Part shown: piece by piece, positions 38,662-50,356 of the stretch
Position numbering within the stretch: the first letter of the stretch is position 1
Layout: the number at the start of each line of letters is the position of its first letter
Origin: Bigelowiella natans CCMP2755
Taxonomy: Eukaryota; Cercozoa; Chlorarachniophyceae
Assembly: GCA_000320545.1 (NCBI GenBank)
Contig: ADNK01002379.1
Coordinates: 1 to 64,000, forward strand
Direction: 5' to 3'
Length of the DNA: 64,000 bases
The notes under the pieces: generated by a model
Seen by the model: the letters and a program-made list of their open reading frames with translations, nothing else
The model's database searches: none
What the model was told of the DNA's origin: nothing
Position numbers and translations under genes: made by a program

Positions 38662-39201
38662 TCAAGTACCTATCATAGCTACTAGCAAACCACGATGGCT
38701 TGTCGCGCACAACACTGCCCCCCCCTCCTTGCCGTGTCCAGAATTGTCCAGTGCCGTAAGACCCCATGGAGAGAATCTAAGGAAGAAATAGCTCGTTGAT
38801 ATTGAAGGTTGAAGGACGTGTTTGCTAAGCACGTGCGCAAGCATATCATGCTCGCATACCCTGTTGTCGTGTAAGTAAACACCTCGTAGCTTGTATCCAT
38901 CGACGAAGGTTTAAGGCCAACAATTCAAGGTAAGAGAAGGGGAGGAATGTGCACAGAAACAAAGCATCAAATCTTTCTCAGTGATCGTTTATTGGACGAT
39001 GACTTTTTCATCATTCGATACCCATATAGTCGTTAGTTAAAAGCGTATTGATTAATATATAAGCTACAAATTTGGACATGTATGGCGGAGAAAGCATCTC
39101 CTTCACGAAAATATACGATCGTTACTGCTGATTGTGAGATATTCGTTTATGAGCAGTTGGAAGTGACTTTCATTCTAATGCTAATGCTACTGCTACTATA
39201 C

Positions 39202-39232
<31 letters not shown>

Positions 39233-39378
39233 TCTGTTTCCCCAGCCTTTTCCAGTTTTTCAACACGTCACGCGTGGGAATCTTTACGATGCATCGTTGC
39301 GGGTTGTCTGCCATACGATCACATATTTTAGAATTGAGCTCATGCCCTTCTCCTCTCCCTCTCCTCCTCCTCTTCTTT

Positions 39379-39409
<31 letters not shown>

Positions 39410-40447
39410 AACTACTAGAACTACTGCCCTTCCTCCTCCTCCTATTGCTGCTCCAACAACCTGGAGATGCTGCAGTTTCACCGATAGCTGCTGCCATCTC
39501 TTTGGTGAGAAAGGAGGTGACAAACATGAAGTCTCCGATAAATGCTATGGCAGAAGGTCGGTTCAGGAGTGGGTAGATGTCATCAGCGGTTTTCTTATCG
39601 TCATCGTGGCCATCCCTCCTTGTTCCGGCAAGGCTTGAAACCCACACCAGCCCTGAGGAAAAGAGCGATTTGAGTCCGCAAAACGTCTCGCCTCTGCTAC
39701 ACGTGATGATGGAGTGAATGTGGCGAGAACACAGCGCGTCCAGCTCTTTTGTTTGCAGCACGGCAGAGGGCCACGCCGCGAAGGTCATCTATGCTTTTTG
39801 TCGGAAGATAAGGTTGCTACCTGTTGGATTTGGTGTCGGGATGCAATAGTTACCGTGTCGAGATTGCTCTTCATGCGCGGCGATGAATAAACGGCCCTGT
39901 GTTGTGCAATTGCCATCAATGTTATCAGAGATATGCTGCCTGCAAGAGCGCTAGAAGCGGCATACTGGAAGTAAGAGGGATTATGAGGCTAGGATTGATG
40001 ATCTTGTAATCACCCAACAACCCCCCCCCCCCCCCCCTATGAATCTCGTAGATATTTTACACCAAAAAACAACTTTCTACTAAAGGTCTTCTTGGCACTG
40101 AATGGCGAAAATCTGTCGCCGGCCTGCAGTAACTCGAAATGTGCACAATAGTGCGTATTTGCTTTATTTTTCATAAATGCATATTGAAGGTTTGTAGTTG
40201 TTACGTCATGCCCAATTATGTTCCACGGGGAAAGTATCTCAGGCAAAGACATCGCTGGTACGCGGCTTTTTGCCCACACGTGACCGCCATTGCCGTCGCC
40301 ACTCCGATCAAACCTCAGGATGTGACCCAAATAGGCACTGACAGCCAACACCGTGTGAGCAGCAATCATCATCATCGTCGTCGTGAATCATCCATCTTCA
40401 CAAATTCGTTGTACCATCGTCGTTGTGCGCATTAACATATTACTGTC

Positions 40448-40518
<71 letters not shown>

Positions 40519-41287
40519 TTTACCAGCAGCATCTTCTCAACCCTCGTAGTTGTGTTAATGATAATTCGATAAGGTATCTACAACAAGATCAATTACTACT
40601 ACTACTACTACTACTACTACTACGTAATGCACATTGATCAACGCCATACCAAGCCACCCAGAGGCTACTGCCATCTTGTGAAATGTGAAGGCCCTCCGTG
40701 CATTTAATCTCCTCGTCGGTTATCTTCGAGTGTGAGTGCCAGGCAGCACAGCGACAAATGGGGGGGGGGGTAGCGACATGTTCGATGGTGAAAGGAAAGA
40801 GACCAAGAAAGACCACGTAGCAACAAAGAAGAATCAATCGCCGATAATAATATACACAAGTTTCTCCTCAAGTAGTTTTCTACACAATACTGTTCAGACA
40901 GGCTCAGAGATTCTTCTCCTACCGTATATGCGTATTCAAACGTCTGGAGCTCTGCACTCCATCGCATAACCACGACCCCCCACACTTTATACTGATAAAG
41001 AGAGATGGGAGAGCAGGGGGGGGAAGGGCACATAGCCTCCATAAAGTCAGCGAATTGCTGCTGTCAAGGTCATCATTATTGCATGCTTTCGAAACTGAAA
41101 AAGACACGACAGGTCTCAACCAATCAGACTGAAAAGCAGACATTTCAAATCTTAACATATTTTGGAAAGTCGCTTCGTTCGCGAGGAGGGCGGGGACTCA
41201 AAGTTCACGGATTACTATATTAGCGACGATTACGCCATCAATCTTTACCTCTGATGTAGTTGCTCTTGTAAAAAGCATCGATTATTA

Positions 41288-41318
<31 letters not shown>

Positions 41319-42547
41319 CCCCCACCATCAACCACTGCTGCAAATAGTGCTAATCTTTGTGTAACAACCTGGCTCACGAATAGATATTCCCGACTCACGG
41401 CAAGACAGGTCTGACGGTTGAATGACGAAAGGCACACGCGATGGTTACATATCCTACGAATCTACATGTAGGTAGTACTAGTACAGAGCAGGATTCGAAT
41501 GGCATTTTTTTTTTCCAACACCGGCCATAAGCTTGTCCCGTGCGCGTGCTCTCGGATGCGCCTTCTCTTCCCACGCTTTCGTACGAGACTGGAAGAATGA
41601 TACGGGTATGTGGGTTTGACTTAAAGTGGTCATAGGAAGAAAGGTAATAGTAGTAAAAATTTTCCTTAGGAGTAATACGCAATACATTCGAAATAATAAG
41701 GTATTCCCACTGAACACCGCCCCATACGGGGTGTACATTAGTGCATTAATATCCCCCCCCCCCCCCCCCCCCCCCCTCCCTCTCTCTCTTTGCTCCAGAC
41801 ATACGGTGGTAATGGTGTGATTTCTGCGATCTCAGCTCCTGGGTCGTCCCAATAGCAAGTAATTAGGAAGAAGACATTGATGGGGGGGGGGGGAGGAAGA
41901 GGAGGGATTAGGAGGAAGGGAACTGTACAAATCATCGTCCTACGAACATACCTGTGACAGTAAACATCTTAACGACATTCATGCTAGACAGCGTAACCAT
42001 GAGAACCTTTGGCCATTGCTGTGAATTATTATTATTGTAGGAAACATTTCCTGGTTTAATGTGCACTGGGAAGTTGTTCGTGGCGGGCTCCGAATCAGAG
42101 AGTATTAGGCGCGGAAAGTGAAGAAGAATGAAAGGGTACTATGGGTGTTCTTAGCAGCCGAAAAGAGGTAGAACATCGTAAATCGGCCAACACAATTTAT
42201 CGATACGTCATCGACTCACGCTGTTGTAGTTATGCGCAGTTCTTTCACCTTGGCACGAAACATGGCCCCGCAGATTCTGTCCAAAATATAGATTGTGCAT
42301 GACAAAAAGGCAATCATCGGCGAGGGGAAGCGACGCCATCACGAATCCTCAAATACCGTCTAAAGCTCTTCGCCACGAGCGGGAGCATTGTATAGCCGTC
42401 AAAGCGAGTGAGGAAAGAAAAAATCCGGGCCATAATAGACTCTGGCAACGTCGATTCAAGCGATTTTGTACTCATAGTGCGACTCTGGTCCTCCACAGCT
42501 CTCCGAAGCGCGGGTGCCTCGCCCAGCTGCACAGGAAGTGCTCTCAT
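38662..42547 (-). CDS. F-box protein with beta-propeller-like C-terminal region
   Basis: Minus-strand multi-exon gene. The first exon (about 42316-42547; Met at 42547 or MSTKSLEST at about 42475) contains an F-box: LPESIMARIFSFLTRFDGYT followed by MLPLVAKSFRRYL, the SKP1-binding helix pattern of SCF ubiquitin-ligase adaptors. A second coding block at about 42228-42285 reads ILDRICGAMFRAKVKELRIT. Further downstream are blocks resembling NHL/SMP-30-type propeller blades: HISQDGSSLWVAWYGVD (about 40640-40690), YLGHILRFDRSGDG (about 40300-40340), LNRPSAIAFIGDFMFVTSFL (about 39510-39570) and FSPWGLTALDNSG (about 38740-38790). The last exon ends with TGA at about 38662. Substrate binding through the propeller is inferred. 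Exon joins in the middle are not resolved, so this could be two genes. Confidence 0.5.
39190..41790. repeat. Trinucleotide and homopolymer tracts in F-box gene introns
   Basis: ACT tracts at about 39188-39230, 39379-39417 and 40591-40622, an ATT/ATC tract at about 40451-40520, a CT tract at 41290-41322, and long poly-C runs at 40021-40038 and 41753-41777. Confidence 0.8.
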
Positions 42548-42967
42548 GATTGCTTCCGAGCCGTCTGTGTTTGTTGGTGTGTGTTGCCGTGTAAAAATGG
42601 CCTTGGGCTATTTTTTATGCTCAACATATCGTAACTATTTTCAGGAATGTCTCTTTTCGTTTTCGATTAGTGCGTTTTCAATTAGCGTCACACCGGAAAA
42701 CAAGTCGCTCATCGAAATCAGGTTGATCCTGAGGCGATCATCTCGGCTCGTCGGATGAGGAACATTCTCAGAGTAGTCTAGTAGTCCCAGTGGGCGTCGT
42801 GTGCGACTTCGAAAAAGGATTCTAATAAATGCAGGCCATTTTAGGAAATAATGGTTTCAGCATGAACATAAAGAGAAGAATCGGGAATGTTTCTCCTCTC
42901 TTACGCATGAAAGCAGACCCCCGGCTCGACTCGATCAACACATTTCTCGAGATTTGCTACAACCATT
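42548..42967. promoter_or_regulatory. Divergent interval between F-box gene and CDIN1-like gene
   Basis: About 420 bases between outward-pointing starts. A CTAGTAG pair occurs near 42778. No gene; probable shared promoter region. Confidence 0.35.
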
Positions 42968-44239
42968 ATGAATACAAATACTTTCACCTGCCGTACCTGC
43001 AGCGCAACCTTCGTCTCTAGGCCCGCGCTTAAGTCCCATCTAACTCAGAGCAAACACCGTACGTCTAGAAGAAGAGGAAGACGTGGAAGGCGAGAGGGAA
43101 ACCTCCTCCTCAATGCATTCTCGACCAAAGAACAAAGGAGATCCGAGAAGAAATCTAGGAAATCGGCCACCAGCATGAAACTGGATGTGGCCCCAAAAAA
43201 AAAAGAAAAGAAAAGTGATCGGGATGGTGTAATCGATAGTTCGCGTGATTTAGAAGCTATGAAGTACCACCAGCAAGCACTGAATAGGTTCCTCGTAACA
43301 CCTCGACCACCAGGGATCCCAGCCGAGATCTCACCGCCCCCCAGGGTTATCACTCTCCAATGCACATTGACTGAAGGTGTTCCAGTCGATGTTCAGAAGA
43401 GAGCAGCGATGATTGTGAGGCATCGGGGGGAGTTCTCCAGAGAACCTATTCATAGTGAGACGGACAAAAGAATTAAACAATTTGTATCAGAAACCACAAT
43501 GACGTGGGCGCAAGCAATCAGCCTGCGATCACAGTTCCAAAGTCAAAGAGCATTGTTCTCATTCGGAAATGTAATCAAGAATGTGTCTGCCCTCTTGAAA
43601 GCGTATTCTCAGGGATGCGGGGTCATAGAGCTTTCAAATCGATTCGACGCTCCGCCTTACCAACTGTTGCGAGCGATATTCAAGGAGAGGGGCGCTGGGA
43701 AGTCCAGCATTCGACAGGCTTTCATTTACCCGAGCGGGAAAAAATGGTCTGAATTTGATATTCATCAGATTAAGCTCGCTAAGGTATTAGACACCTGCAG
43801 TGGGCCAGATATGACCATTCAGCAGAAAAAAGCAACCGAATTTGAAGACAAGCTTAAGGAAAAATTAAAATCTTTAAGAGTCAAATTTTTAGATGAAATA
43901 CAGATGCGAAGCAACTATGAAAAATCGAAGAAGGAAAATAAATCACAGAAGACGCATTTACTAACACCAGATATGCTCCTACTCGATGACGTGAGAATAA
44001 ATGGGGTCCCAATCTCCTGGATAGATGCGAAGTGCTATTACATATCTCGGGACGTGAAGTCCACTTTCAGCAGAATAAAGAAAATGATTAAGAAATATCG
44101 AGAAAGATTTGGACACGGGCTCGTGGTGCTTAAAGAAGGGTTTTGCGAAAACGTTGACTGCCCTGGAGCAACTTTCATCCATGCAAATGACTTTTTTGAC
44201 TTGCATGTAGCAAATGAAGCAAAAAGGGATGCAGAATGA
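42968..44239 (+). CDS. CDIN1: C2H2 zinc-finger/CDIN1-type PD-(D/E)XK nuclease
   Basis: One exon of 423 codons starting at ATG 42968. Residues 7-31 form a classic C2H2 finger, C-x2-C-x12-H-x5-H (FTCRTCSATFV...SHLTQSKH), followed by a strongly basic stretch RRRGRRGRRE. The central part (about 180-270) has MTWAQAISLRSQFQSQRALF and SNRFDAPPYQLLRAIF, as in the human C15orf41/CDIN1 family, whose product partners codanin-1. The nuclease core near the C-terminus reads LLTPDMLLLDDVRINGVPIS, then WIDAKCYY and RERFGHGLVVL, giving a PD...DxK active site in which Asp replaces the usual Glu of WIESK. The N-terminal finger fused to CDIN1 is unusual, as far as I know. Intronless, unlike the neighbours. Confidence 0.85.
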   Translation: MNTNTFTCRTCSATFVSRPALKSHLTQSKHRTSRRRGRRGRREGNLLLNAFSTKEQRRSEKKSRKSATSMKLDVAPKKKEKKSDRDGVIDSSRDLEAMKYHQQALNRFLVTPRPPGIPAEISPPPRVITLQCTLTEGVPVDVQKRAAMIVRHRGEFSREPIHSETDKRIKQFVSETTMTWAQAISLRSQFQSQRALFSFGNVIKNVSALLKAYSQGCGVIELSNRFDAPPYQLLRAIFKERGAGKSSIRQAFIYPSGKKWSEFDIHQIKLAKVLDTCSGPDMTIQQKKATEFEDKLKEKLKSLRVKFLDEIQMRSNYEKSKKENKSQKTHLLTPDMLLLDDVRINGVPISWIDAKCYYISRDVKSTFSRIKKMIKKYRERFGHGLVVLKEGFCENVDCPGATFIHANDFFDLHVANEAKRDAE

Positions 44240-44864
44240 AAGCATCATGAAAAAACAGTGATTAAATTGTTAATGGTTTAACATATCTGAACTAGAGCTA
44301 AGTAGAGAGCTTTGTAATGTTGTATATTTAGCTACATCACTATGCGCTGTCACAGATCTGCAAGTAATTTTCAGCATGCATATCTAGCAATATCTGTGCT
44401 TATGCTGCTGCGTCGACCATGGTCCGACATTCGGATATAATAATTAGGCTAGTAGGGTCTGGTTGTGCTGCACGCATCACATTAAGAGCAAAATAAGCGA
44501 CCTCGCCTTGAACAGTCACGTACATTCATGTGCTGAAATTTCGACTTGTCTAGTTATGTATATAATGGCTCATGTATATGCTCATCACTGCTAGCTAACG
44601 ATATGCACATTATTCATCGTTTTGATTTCCAACTGCTCCATAGCTGCGTATTTTAATAATCACGTCTAGATGTGATGGAGTGGGAATGTGCAAAGAATTT
44701 TTGTGAGTTTTTCCCCCAGACTAATGGCCAACAACTTTTCTATTTAATTGGGATTGTAAATCATAACCACGTATGGGTAGTAAGAGAACTTACTCAACGC
44801 GCCAATGCTCCTCTACAGTTAACATTATTCATTTCTGCCTTGATAATTGGTAGATCACACAACC
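44240..44864. other. CTAG-containing spacer between CDIN1 and EF-like gene 3' ends
   Basis: No gene. About six CTAG tetramers (near 44291, 44385, 44449, 44548, 44591, 44665), the last in the word TCTAGATGTGATG that also occurs near 10411. Between convergent genes. Confidence 0.55.
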
Positions 44865-45726
44865 TTAACCAATTTTATTCATGGAGTCTTGAAACTGTTC
44901 CCACTGAACTGTTTCTCCGCCATCGGCTGACCACTGCTTTAACGTTTTTTGTAAGTCCTCCTTGCTAAGTTCTCCTGCTTCAGAATTCTCTGCGCTCAAT
45001 GCCGCCCATAGAGCATTCATAGCCTCCTCAGACGGATAGTCGCTCGGCTGATAAAAGAGGGTGCCATTTTCTAATCGTACTCATTGAGAAATGGGGATGT
45101 GGTAGTGAAGCAGATGTGATCGTACTACCCTAATATCGAGAAATCCAGGTCCAAGAGGGAACGAGAAACGTAATTCTGAAAAACATTTTTTTTCTGATCA
45201 TAAGGCAGATGTAAAATACCAAACGTAATGCGCGATGCGCGGCAGATACATGGTGACGTCGTCATCCCACCGCACCTTTGAACTTTTTAGCGAAGTCTTC
45301 CTTCGAGATGGTTTGACTCCCTCCAAACATCGAGCTCCACTGCGGGGACATTTTGGATAAATTTGACGGTAAATAAGATTATTAAAGTGCAATTTTTGGA
45401 CCTATCATCTTACCTTCGATTGTTGCGTCCTCTCTGCTAAGTCCTCGCTTTGCACCTTCGATATTTTATTAGAGCGACTCAGCTCATATACTATAATAAA
45501 ACAGTGAGAATTTTTGACCTTTCTTTCTTCGTAGCAGACGATCCACTTCGGCCGAGCGGATATGTACGAGGCGAATCCATAGCCACTCGCCTAGAAGAAA
45601 TGCGCTTTATCACCGACTCACACGAGGTTTTCATAAGTATCATACCGCGGTCTTCTCAACATTCTCGAGGACATATTCTTTATCTGCAAGCCTGCCAAAA
45701 ATTTTGATCAACTCCGGAGTCTCCAT
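44865..45726 (-). CDS. 157-residue EF-hand-like orphan protein
   Basis: A complete five-exon model fits with consistent splice phase. The first exon is 45646-45726 (METPELIKIFGRLADKEYVL...). Then follow ASGYGFASYISARPKWIVCY.., VQSEDLAERTQQSK, WSSMFGGSQTISKEDFAKKF, and a last exon (about 44865-45080) that includes NGTLFYQPSDYPSEEAMNAL and LWAALSAENSEAGELSKEDL, ending NKIG with TAA. Three short segments, GGSQTISKEDF, SEAGELSKEDL and DGGETVQWEQF, look like degenerate EF-hand loops, each with the closing Glu/Asp-Phe/Leu pattern but lacking a full set of calcium ligands. The function is unknown. No signal peptide or membrane segment is seen. Confidence 0.65.
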
Positions 45727-46117
45727 TCCTAAAGTAGAAGGGGATCCCATATTCGCGATTAAAACTTTTCAACGACGTCGTCAGTACTCGGCATTCAACC
45801 TGCCGCGGCAAGCACTTCTCTCGTGGATGCAGAACGGCATATTCTCCCATATTGGCCTATCCCGCCTGCGTTACAGGAAGGAGTGATGACATTGATACGC
45901 AACACATAGTCGTTTATTGTCGATTATGTACAAGATGGTACCTGAACGATGCAGACCAATCCTGGCAGGGGAGAGCCTTAGCGCTGCTTGCCGTCCTGAG
46001 ACTATGCTTAACAGCCCAATTGTAGAGACCAAAAGAAAATTTAGTCCAAGGAGATACGAGGTGCTTCTTCTAGGCCGAGAGCTCGAAGGCAGGGCAGGGG
46101 GCGTTGTGGCAGCCATC
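45727..46117. promoter_or_regulatory. Divergent interval between EF-like gene and REV7
   Basis: About 390 bases, no CTAG, between two outward-facing starts. A minus-strand frame at 45871-46119 with a hydrophobic run (LLGLNFLLVSTIGLL) is open here but overlaps the presumed shared promoter and is not supported by splice joins. Confidence 0.35.
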
Positions 46118-47489
46118 ATGGTGGAACAAGAGACTTTCGCAAAGGTTTGAAATCTAGACTAGATATATCATCGATAAAAATTTGCCTATTTCATCGCAAC
46201 TCGTCCAAATGTTCTATGGTCGAACGCCTCTCCTTGAAAACAAAAAAAATACCGGACACCACGTGACTACCGTAGGTTCTGAAAATTTTGCAACGACTTC
46301 TGGATCTGGATGTCTTTCGACAAGGAAAGAGGCAATATGTTGCTCTGCGACAAGCAGTATCTTTCTGGAAGTGCTTCAGCATCACATTCCAGAATATTTT
46401 CCTTTTTTAATCTGTGACAACAAATATTACATGTCGTAGTAAGCAAATGAGGTGAAACAAGTGGTCGGGATTGGAACACACAAATGAAGTCCTCCTCCTC
46501 ATGCACTGCAGACAAGAAAGAGGTTTACGAGAGAGATGTACTGTGTTGAAGATCCTTAACCTTTAATTTGGATGCAGGTCCGTTTGATTGAGTCGACATG
46601 CGAGTTTATCGAGGCTGCAGTCCACACAATTCTGTGTATTCGTGGGGTTTATCCTCGAGGTGATCCAACAGTACCTTTCTTGTATGACTTTTCATATTTA
46701 TTTGCTTTTCTGCAGTTATTTTCAAAGCAATGCAGAAATTCAATGCACCAGTGCGGATGAGTAGGCATGAAAAGTTGACTGATTACATATCGGACGTTGT
46801 TGAGGGACTCTATCAAACGATGAAGAAGGTGAGAACCACATGCCGATACAATTCAAAATCGTTAAGACTAAATTTTGACAGGGGATCGTCCACAAAGTTG
46901 AACTTTTAATCTTAAAACAAGTTGGGGATTCTCAAAAACTGGCAGAGAAATACATATTTGAGGTTCTAAACCCCAACATGTACATCATTCTGGGGTTTCT
47001 GCATCCTGTTCACATGATCGTCTTCATCATTACTCCTTTCATTTCATTATTACCCCCGCCTTTCCCGCTATAACTACTCGAATTATTTTAGATCGGTCCC
47101 GAGATCGCTCAGGCAAAATTTACAGAGAGTATACATGCTGACTTTAGAGCTTGTTTGATCCGACTACTTTCTATGGATATGGTTCGGCCGAGACAGAAAG
47201 GTGACATAACTCTCAGGAAAATGTCAGGGAAATCTTGGCATCAACAGCAAATTTGATACATTTCCACGTATACATAGGCTCGGATTTAACGTTTACCTTA
47301 AGAATGATTACTTCGGCACTTAGCGATAGTGCAGATAAGTCTTGGGTCGCAGTTGGACCACAAACCGACCCCTGGGATAGAGGCGCAGTGACGAGCAATA
47401 GAAAGACACAAAACCTCAAGATAACACCAATTCATCACATGAAAAAACCTATGTCTCTCTCCATGTATGCAATGATAAATGAAAACTAA
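46118..47489 (+). CDS. REV7: REV7/MAD2L2 HORMA-domain protein
   Basis: HORMA adaptor of DNA polymerase zeta in translesion synthesis, also used in end-protection complexes in animals. Exons: 46118-46144 (MVEQETFAK), 46578-46659 (VRLIESTCEFIEAAVHTILC IRGVYPR), 46716-46828 (VIFKAMQKFNAPVRMSRHEK), 46882 to about 46961 (GIVHKVELLILKQVGD...EKYIFE), a block from 47092 (IGPEIAQAKFTESIHADFRA CLIRLL), and the final block to TAA at 47489 (TANLIHFHVYIGSDLTFTLR ... LKITPIHHMKKPMSLSMYA). The CEF-EAAVHTIL-RGVYP motif and the YIFE strand match REV7 closely. The last two blocks are in different frames; a 34-base GT-AG intron (about 47182-47215) would restore the frame, which is very short, or there is a one-base error. 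Confidence 0.85.
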
Positions 47490-48476
47490 AATGTAATATA
47501 TCGCAGCGCGAGAACATGATACATCAATGACACCTGACCCCGATCCATGATGTCCATGAGTTAGCGCTCATGCTAGCATGTCTCTATATTTTCGGTGCTG
47601 CGGAGCGAGAGCACGTATATTTGTCACTTCTCCTCGCTTGTCACTTTACAGTATTGTTCACATGCTAGCATGGTTTCTGCTGCGTGCGTTACATGCAATC
47701 GATCAGCGCATCGTAATAGTCGAGGTAAAACATTGCACAAGTATAATATGCCTGCAACATCTACTAGCTAGCTAGCTATGCTCATTGCACAGCCAAAGAC
47801 ATGCCTAGATCTAAATATGTGCAGTAGCTAGGTAGACCAAGCTAGCAAGCGAATAATTTGATCAGCATTGCTAGCATTGCCTGAATTGCAAGATGCATGT
47901 CTAGATGTCCTCTATTAGCATGTTTACAAGTATTTAGTTTTGCAAATTTAGTGAGCGTCTAGATTTGCGACGCTTACAATTCAACATCAGCATAATAACA
48001 CCGCATCAGACGGCCTATTTCACTAATTCCAACATTTCTAGATATCGCTCCGAGTTATCGATGTGATCGTGTGCGGTCTAATCTTTTGTTCAGGAAACAT
48101 GCAAATTTTGTTAGACATTGCTTTAAAATGTTCTCCTCTTCATAAACAAATGCCCGATTATGAGGTCCCACGGTGTTGTGGGACAATTCATGGCACATAG
48201 AGACGAACCTATTGTTGGACACAAAATCGCAGCAAAATATTCACTTGTGAATGGTGGAAAGGAAATGGGTGAAACCAGAATGTGAGAATCAATAAGGTGC
48301 TGTGCTTGGATATCTAAAGGTAAAGATTCAAGGTGTAGCCAAGAATTGATTCGATGAGAATATTCCGCAGACCAAACAAATTGCTGCTGTTCGCATTTTT
48401 TGGAGAACTCGAAAAATCGTAAACATCATAGCTCGATGGGGGAGGGGGGGGGGGGATACTTCGAGAGAACTTCTGA
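47490..48476. other. CTAG-rich spacer between REV7 and GHKL-ATPase gene 3' ends
   Basis: No convincing gene. Dense CTAG and GCTAGC words occur between about 47570 and 48045, including ATGCTAGCATG twice (about 47570 and 47663), ACTAGCTAGCTAGCTATG near 47762 and TCTAGATGTCC near 47902. The right part may include the last GHKL exon, because a minus frame is open to 48314. Confidence 0.55.
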
Positions 48477-49217
48477 TTACCAAAAATTGTACGTTGCAGG
48501 ATCTCCGATTTTATGGTGGTTTCGCTTAAAATAGGAGGAGTTGAAGAAAAGCTGCCCTCCTTTGTTAAAGGCGACGTTTTCTGTTCTGTCGTCATATGTT
48601 ACTCTACATATCCTCTTTGCTTTCTGCAGTGGCTGACCAAACACCTCGACCCAGAGGTCCAGAATCACGTGGGAGAGAGCCTTGCAGAAGGCCAAGATCT
48701 CACGACTACCTTTGACCTTTGCAAGCCTCCGGGGGACATAAAATGGAAGGATGCTAGCATGATCGGCGTTCGATTGCCAGAGCACGAGGTCCTCTTTCGC
48801 GCCTTCGCAGCACTTAGTCTTTTCTTCCTGCAGCAGCGGATCTGCTTGAATATTAGCCTTTACCACCCCTGAGAGAGAAAAACAATGCAAAGTTATCCGA
48901 AATAGGAGGCCTCTCGGTGTCGCGGCCTTAAGCCCACAATGATTTTTTGTTCATTGACAAACAACAGCAGCAGCAACCACCACGCATACACCCACATACT
49001 ACTTTGAGGCTCGTACGATGCTGGCCCCATTCCCTTGTTGTAAAAATCGAAGGCTGATAAGCTCTTCTCTCGTTGGTGGGGGCTGGAGACTGGAACATCC
49101 TCTGTGGAATAGATAATGGGTTATACACCACCACGAGCTGCTCAGCACTCCAAAACCAACTTACGCGACCACCGCCAGGAGGCTCACATGTCATGCTAGA
49201 AGGAAAAACGCGCGACG

Positions 49218-49257
<40 letters not shown>

Positions 49258-49602
49258 AGACACACGACGATAGATTGGCAGGCAGAGTATCATGCGTAAT
49301 ACTACGCACTTCTGGGTGAGACGCGTGCTCCCTTTACCATGGCCCTGTTTTCTACCCCGCCATTTTCCCCCATTGGAGGTGACTTCGCGCTAGGGGGGGT
49401 TGTATGTGTGAAGGTGGAGGGGACGACGGGAGCTTTCTGGGCCCTTTCCATTTCCTCTTTGGCTCGCCCGAAGAACCCCCTGCGAATGCGCTTGGAGACG
49501 CTGACAAATTGGGTTTGGCACACATGTGTGAGAATAATGTATATATTTACGAATTCAAATGCATGGTGTGAGCTTGTGTGGATATGTACATATGTACATA
49601 TG

Positions 49603-49645
<43 letters not shown>

Positions 49646-50193
49646 AATATTATATAAGAGAGAGGGAGCGATAGAGGCTGTGTTTGTTTGCATTGTTACT
49701 GTTTCTAGCTACTACTATTGCTACTACACACCGTTTTCTGAACACCTCTGGCCTACTAGAAGCTCGTGCGCCTGCATCGATCAAACCTAGAGAATTAAAG
49801 AATTAACATCGGCGTGGAAGTTGATTCGGACAGGAAGCGCGACTTGTGGGTTAGGATTCTACGACGATATGACAGAGCAACCTCATCCAGCTCACCTTCA
49901 ATGAATCTCTCAAGAACGCATGTTTGCGAACAGATGCTTTGGCCCGTCTTGGGGTCCCTGCGCTGATAAGTAGATTCGACAGTGTTGCACTTCATTCTTG
50001 GACGAGGGGGGGGGGGGGGGGGGGTCATTAGCATCCGACAAAAACAGCAATCGTTGACCTCAGTCGAGCAGTGTTCGTTGTGCATCACTAGGTACTCGTG
50101 TACTTTCTTCGTGTTCAAGAGCCTAGCGGAAGGACAACCACACACGATCATATAATTTGTCATTTTGTCGTAGTGCAACTGCATATAGATATG

Positions 50194-50224
<31 letters not shown>

Positions 50225-50309
50225 ATGTGGGTGTGTGTGTGTGTGTGTGCGCTCCAGCGTATGGTATGAACGGACAAACTACAAAGGTTTAAGCATCTAG
50301 AAGGGGGGG

Positions 50310-50356
<47 letters not shown>

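Noticed and set aside
39082-39638. Long plus-strand ORFs with poly-Tyr, poly-Leu and poly-Thr
   Set aside because: They are translations of ACT/CTC tracts; the minus strand holds the propeller-like exons.
45871-46119. Minus-strand ORF with a signal-peptide-like hydrophobic run
   Set aside because: It overlaps the REV7 start and the shared promoter gap, and the EF-like gene has a better phase-consistent start at 45726.
48600-48720. Possible HExxH metalloprotease motif at the GHKL gene C-terminus
   Set aside because: The matching position reads CKALSHV and lacks the Glu and first His, so protease activity cannot be claimed.
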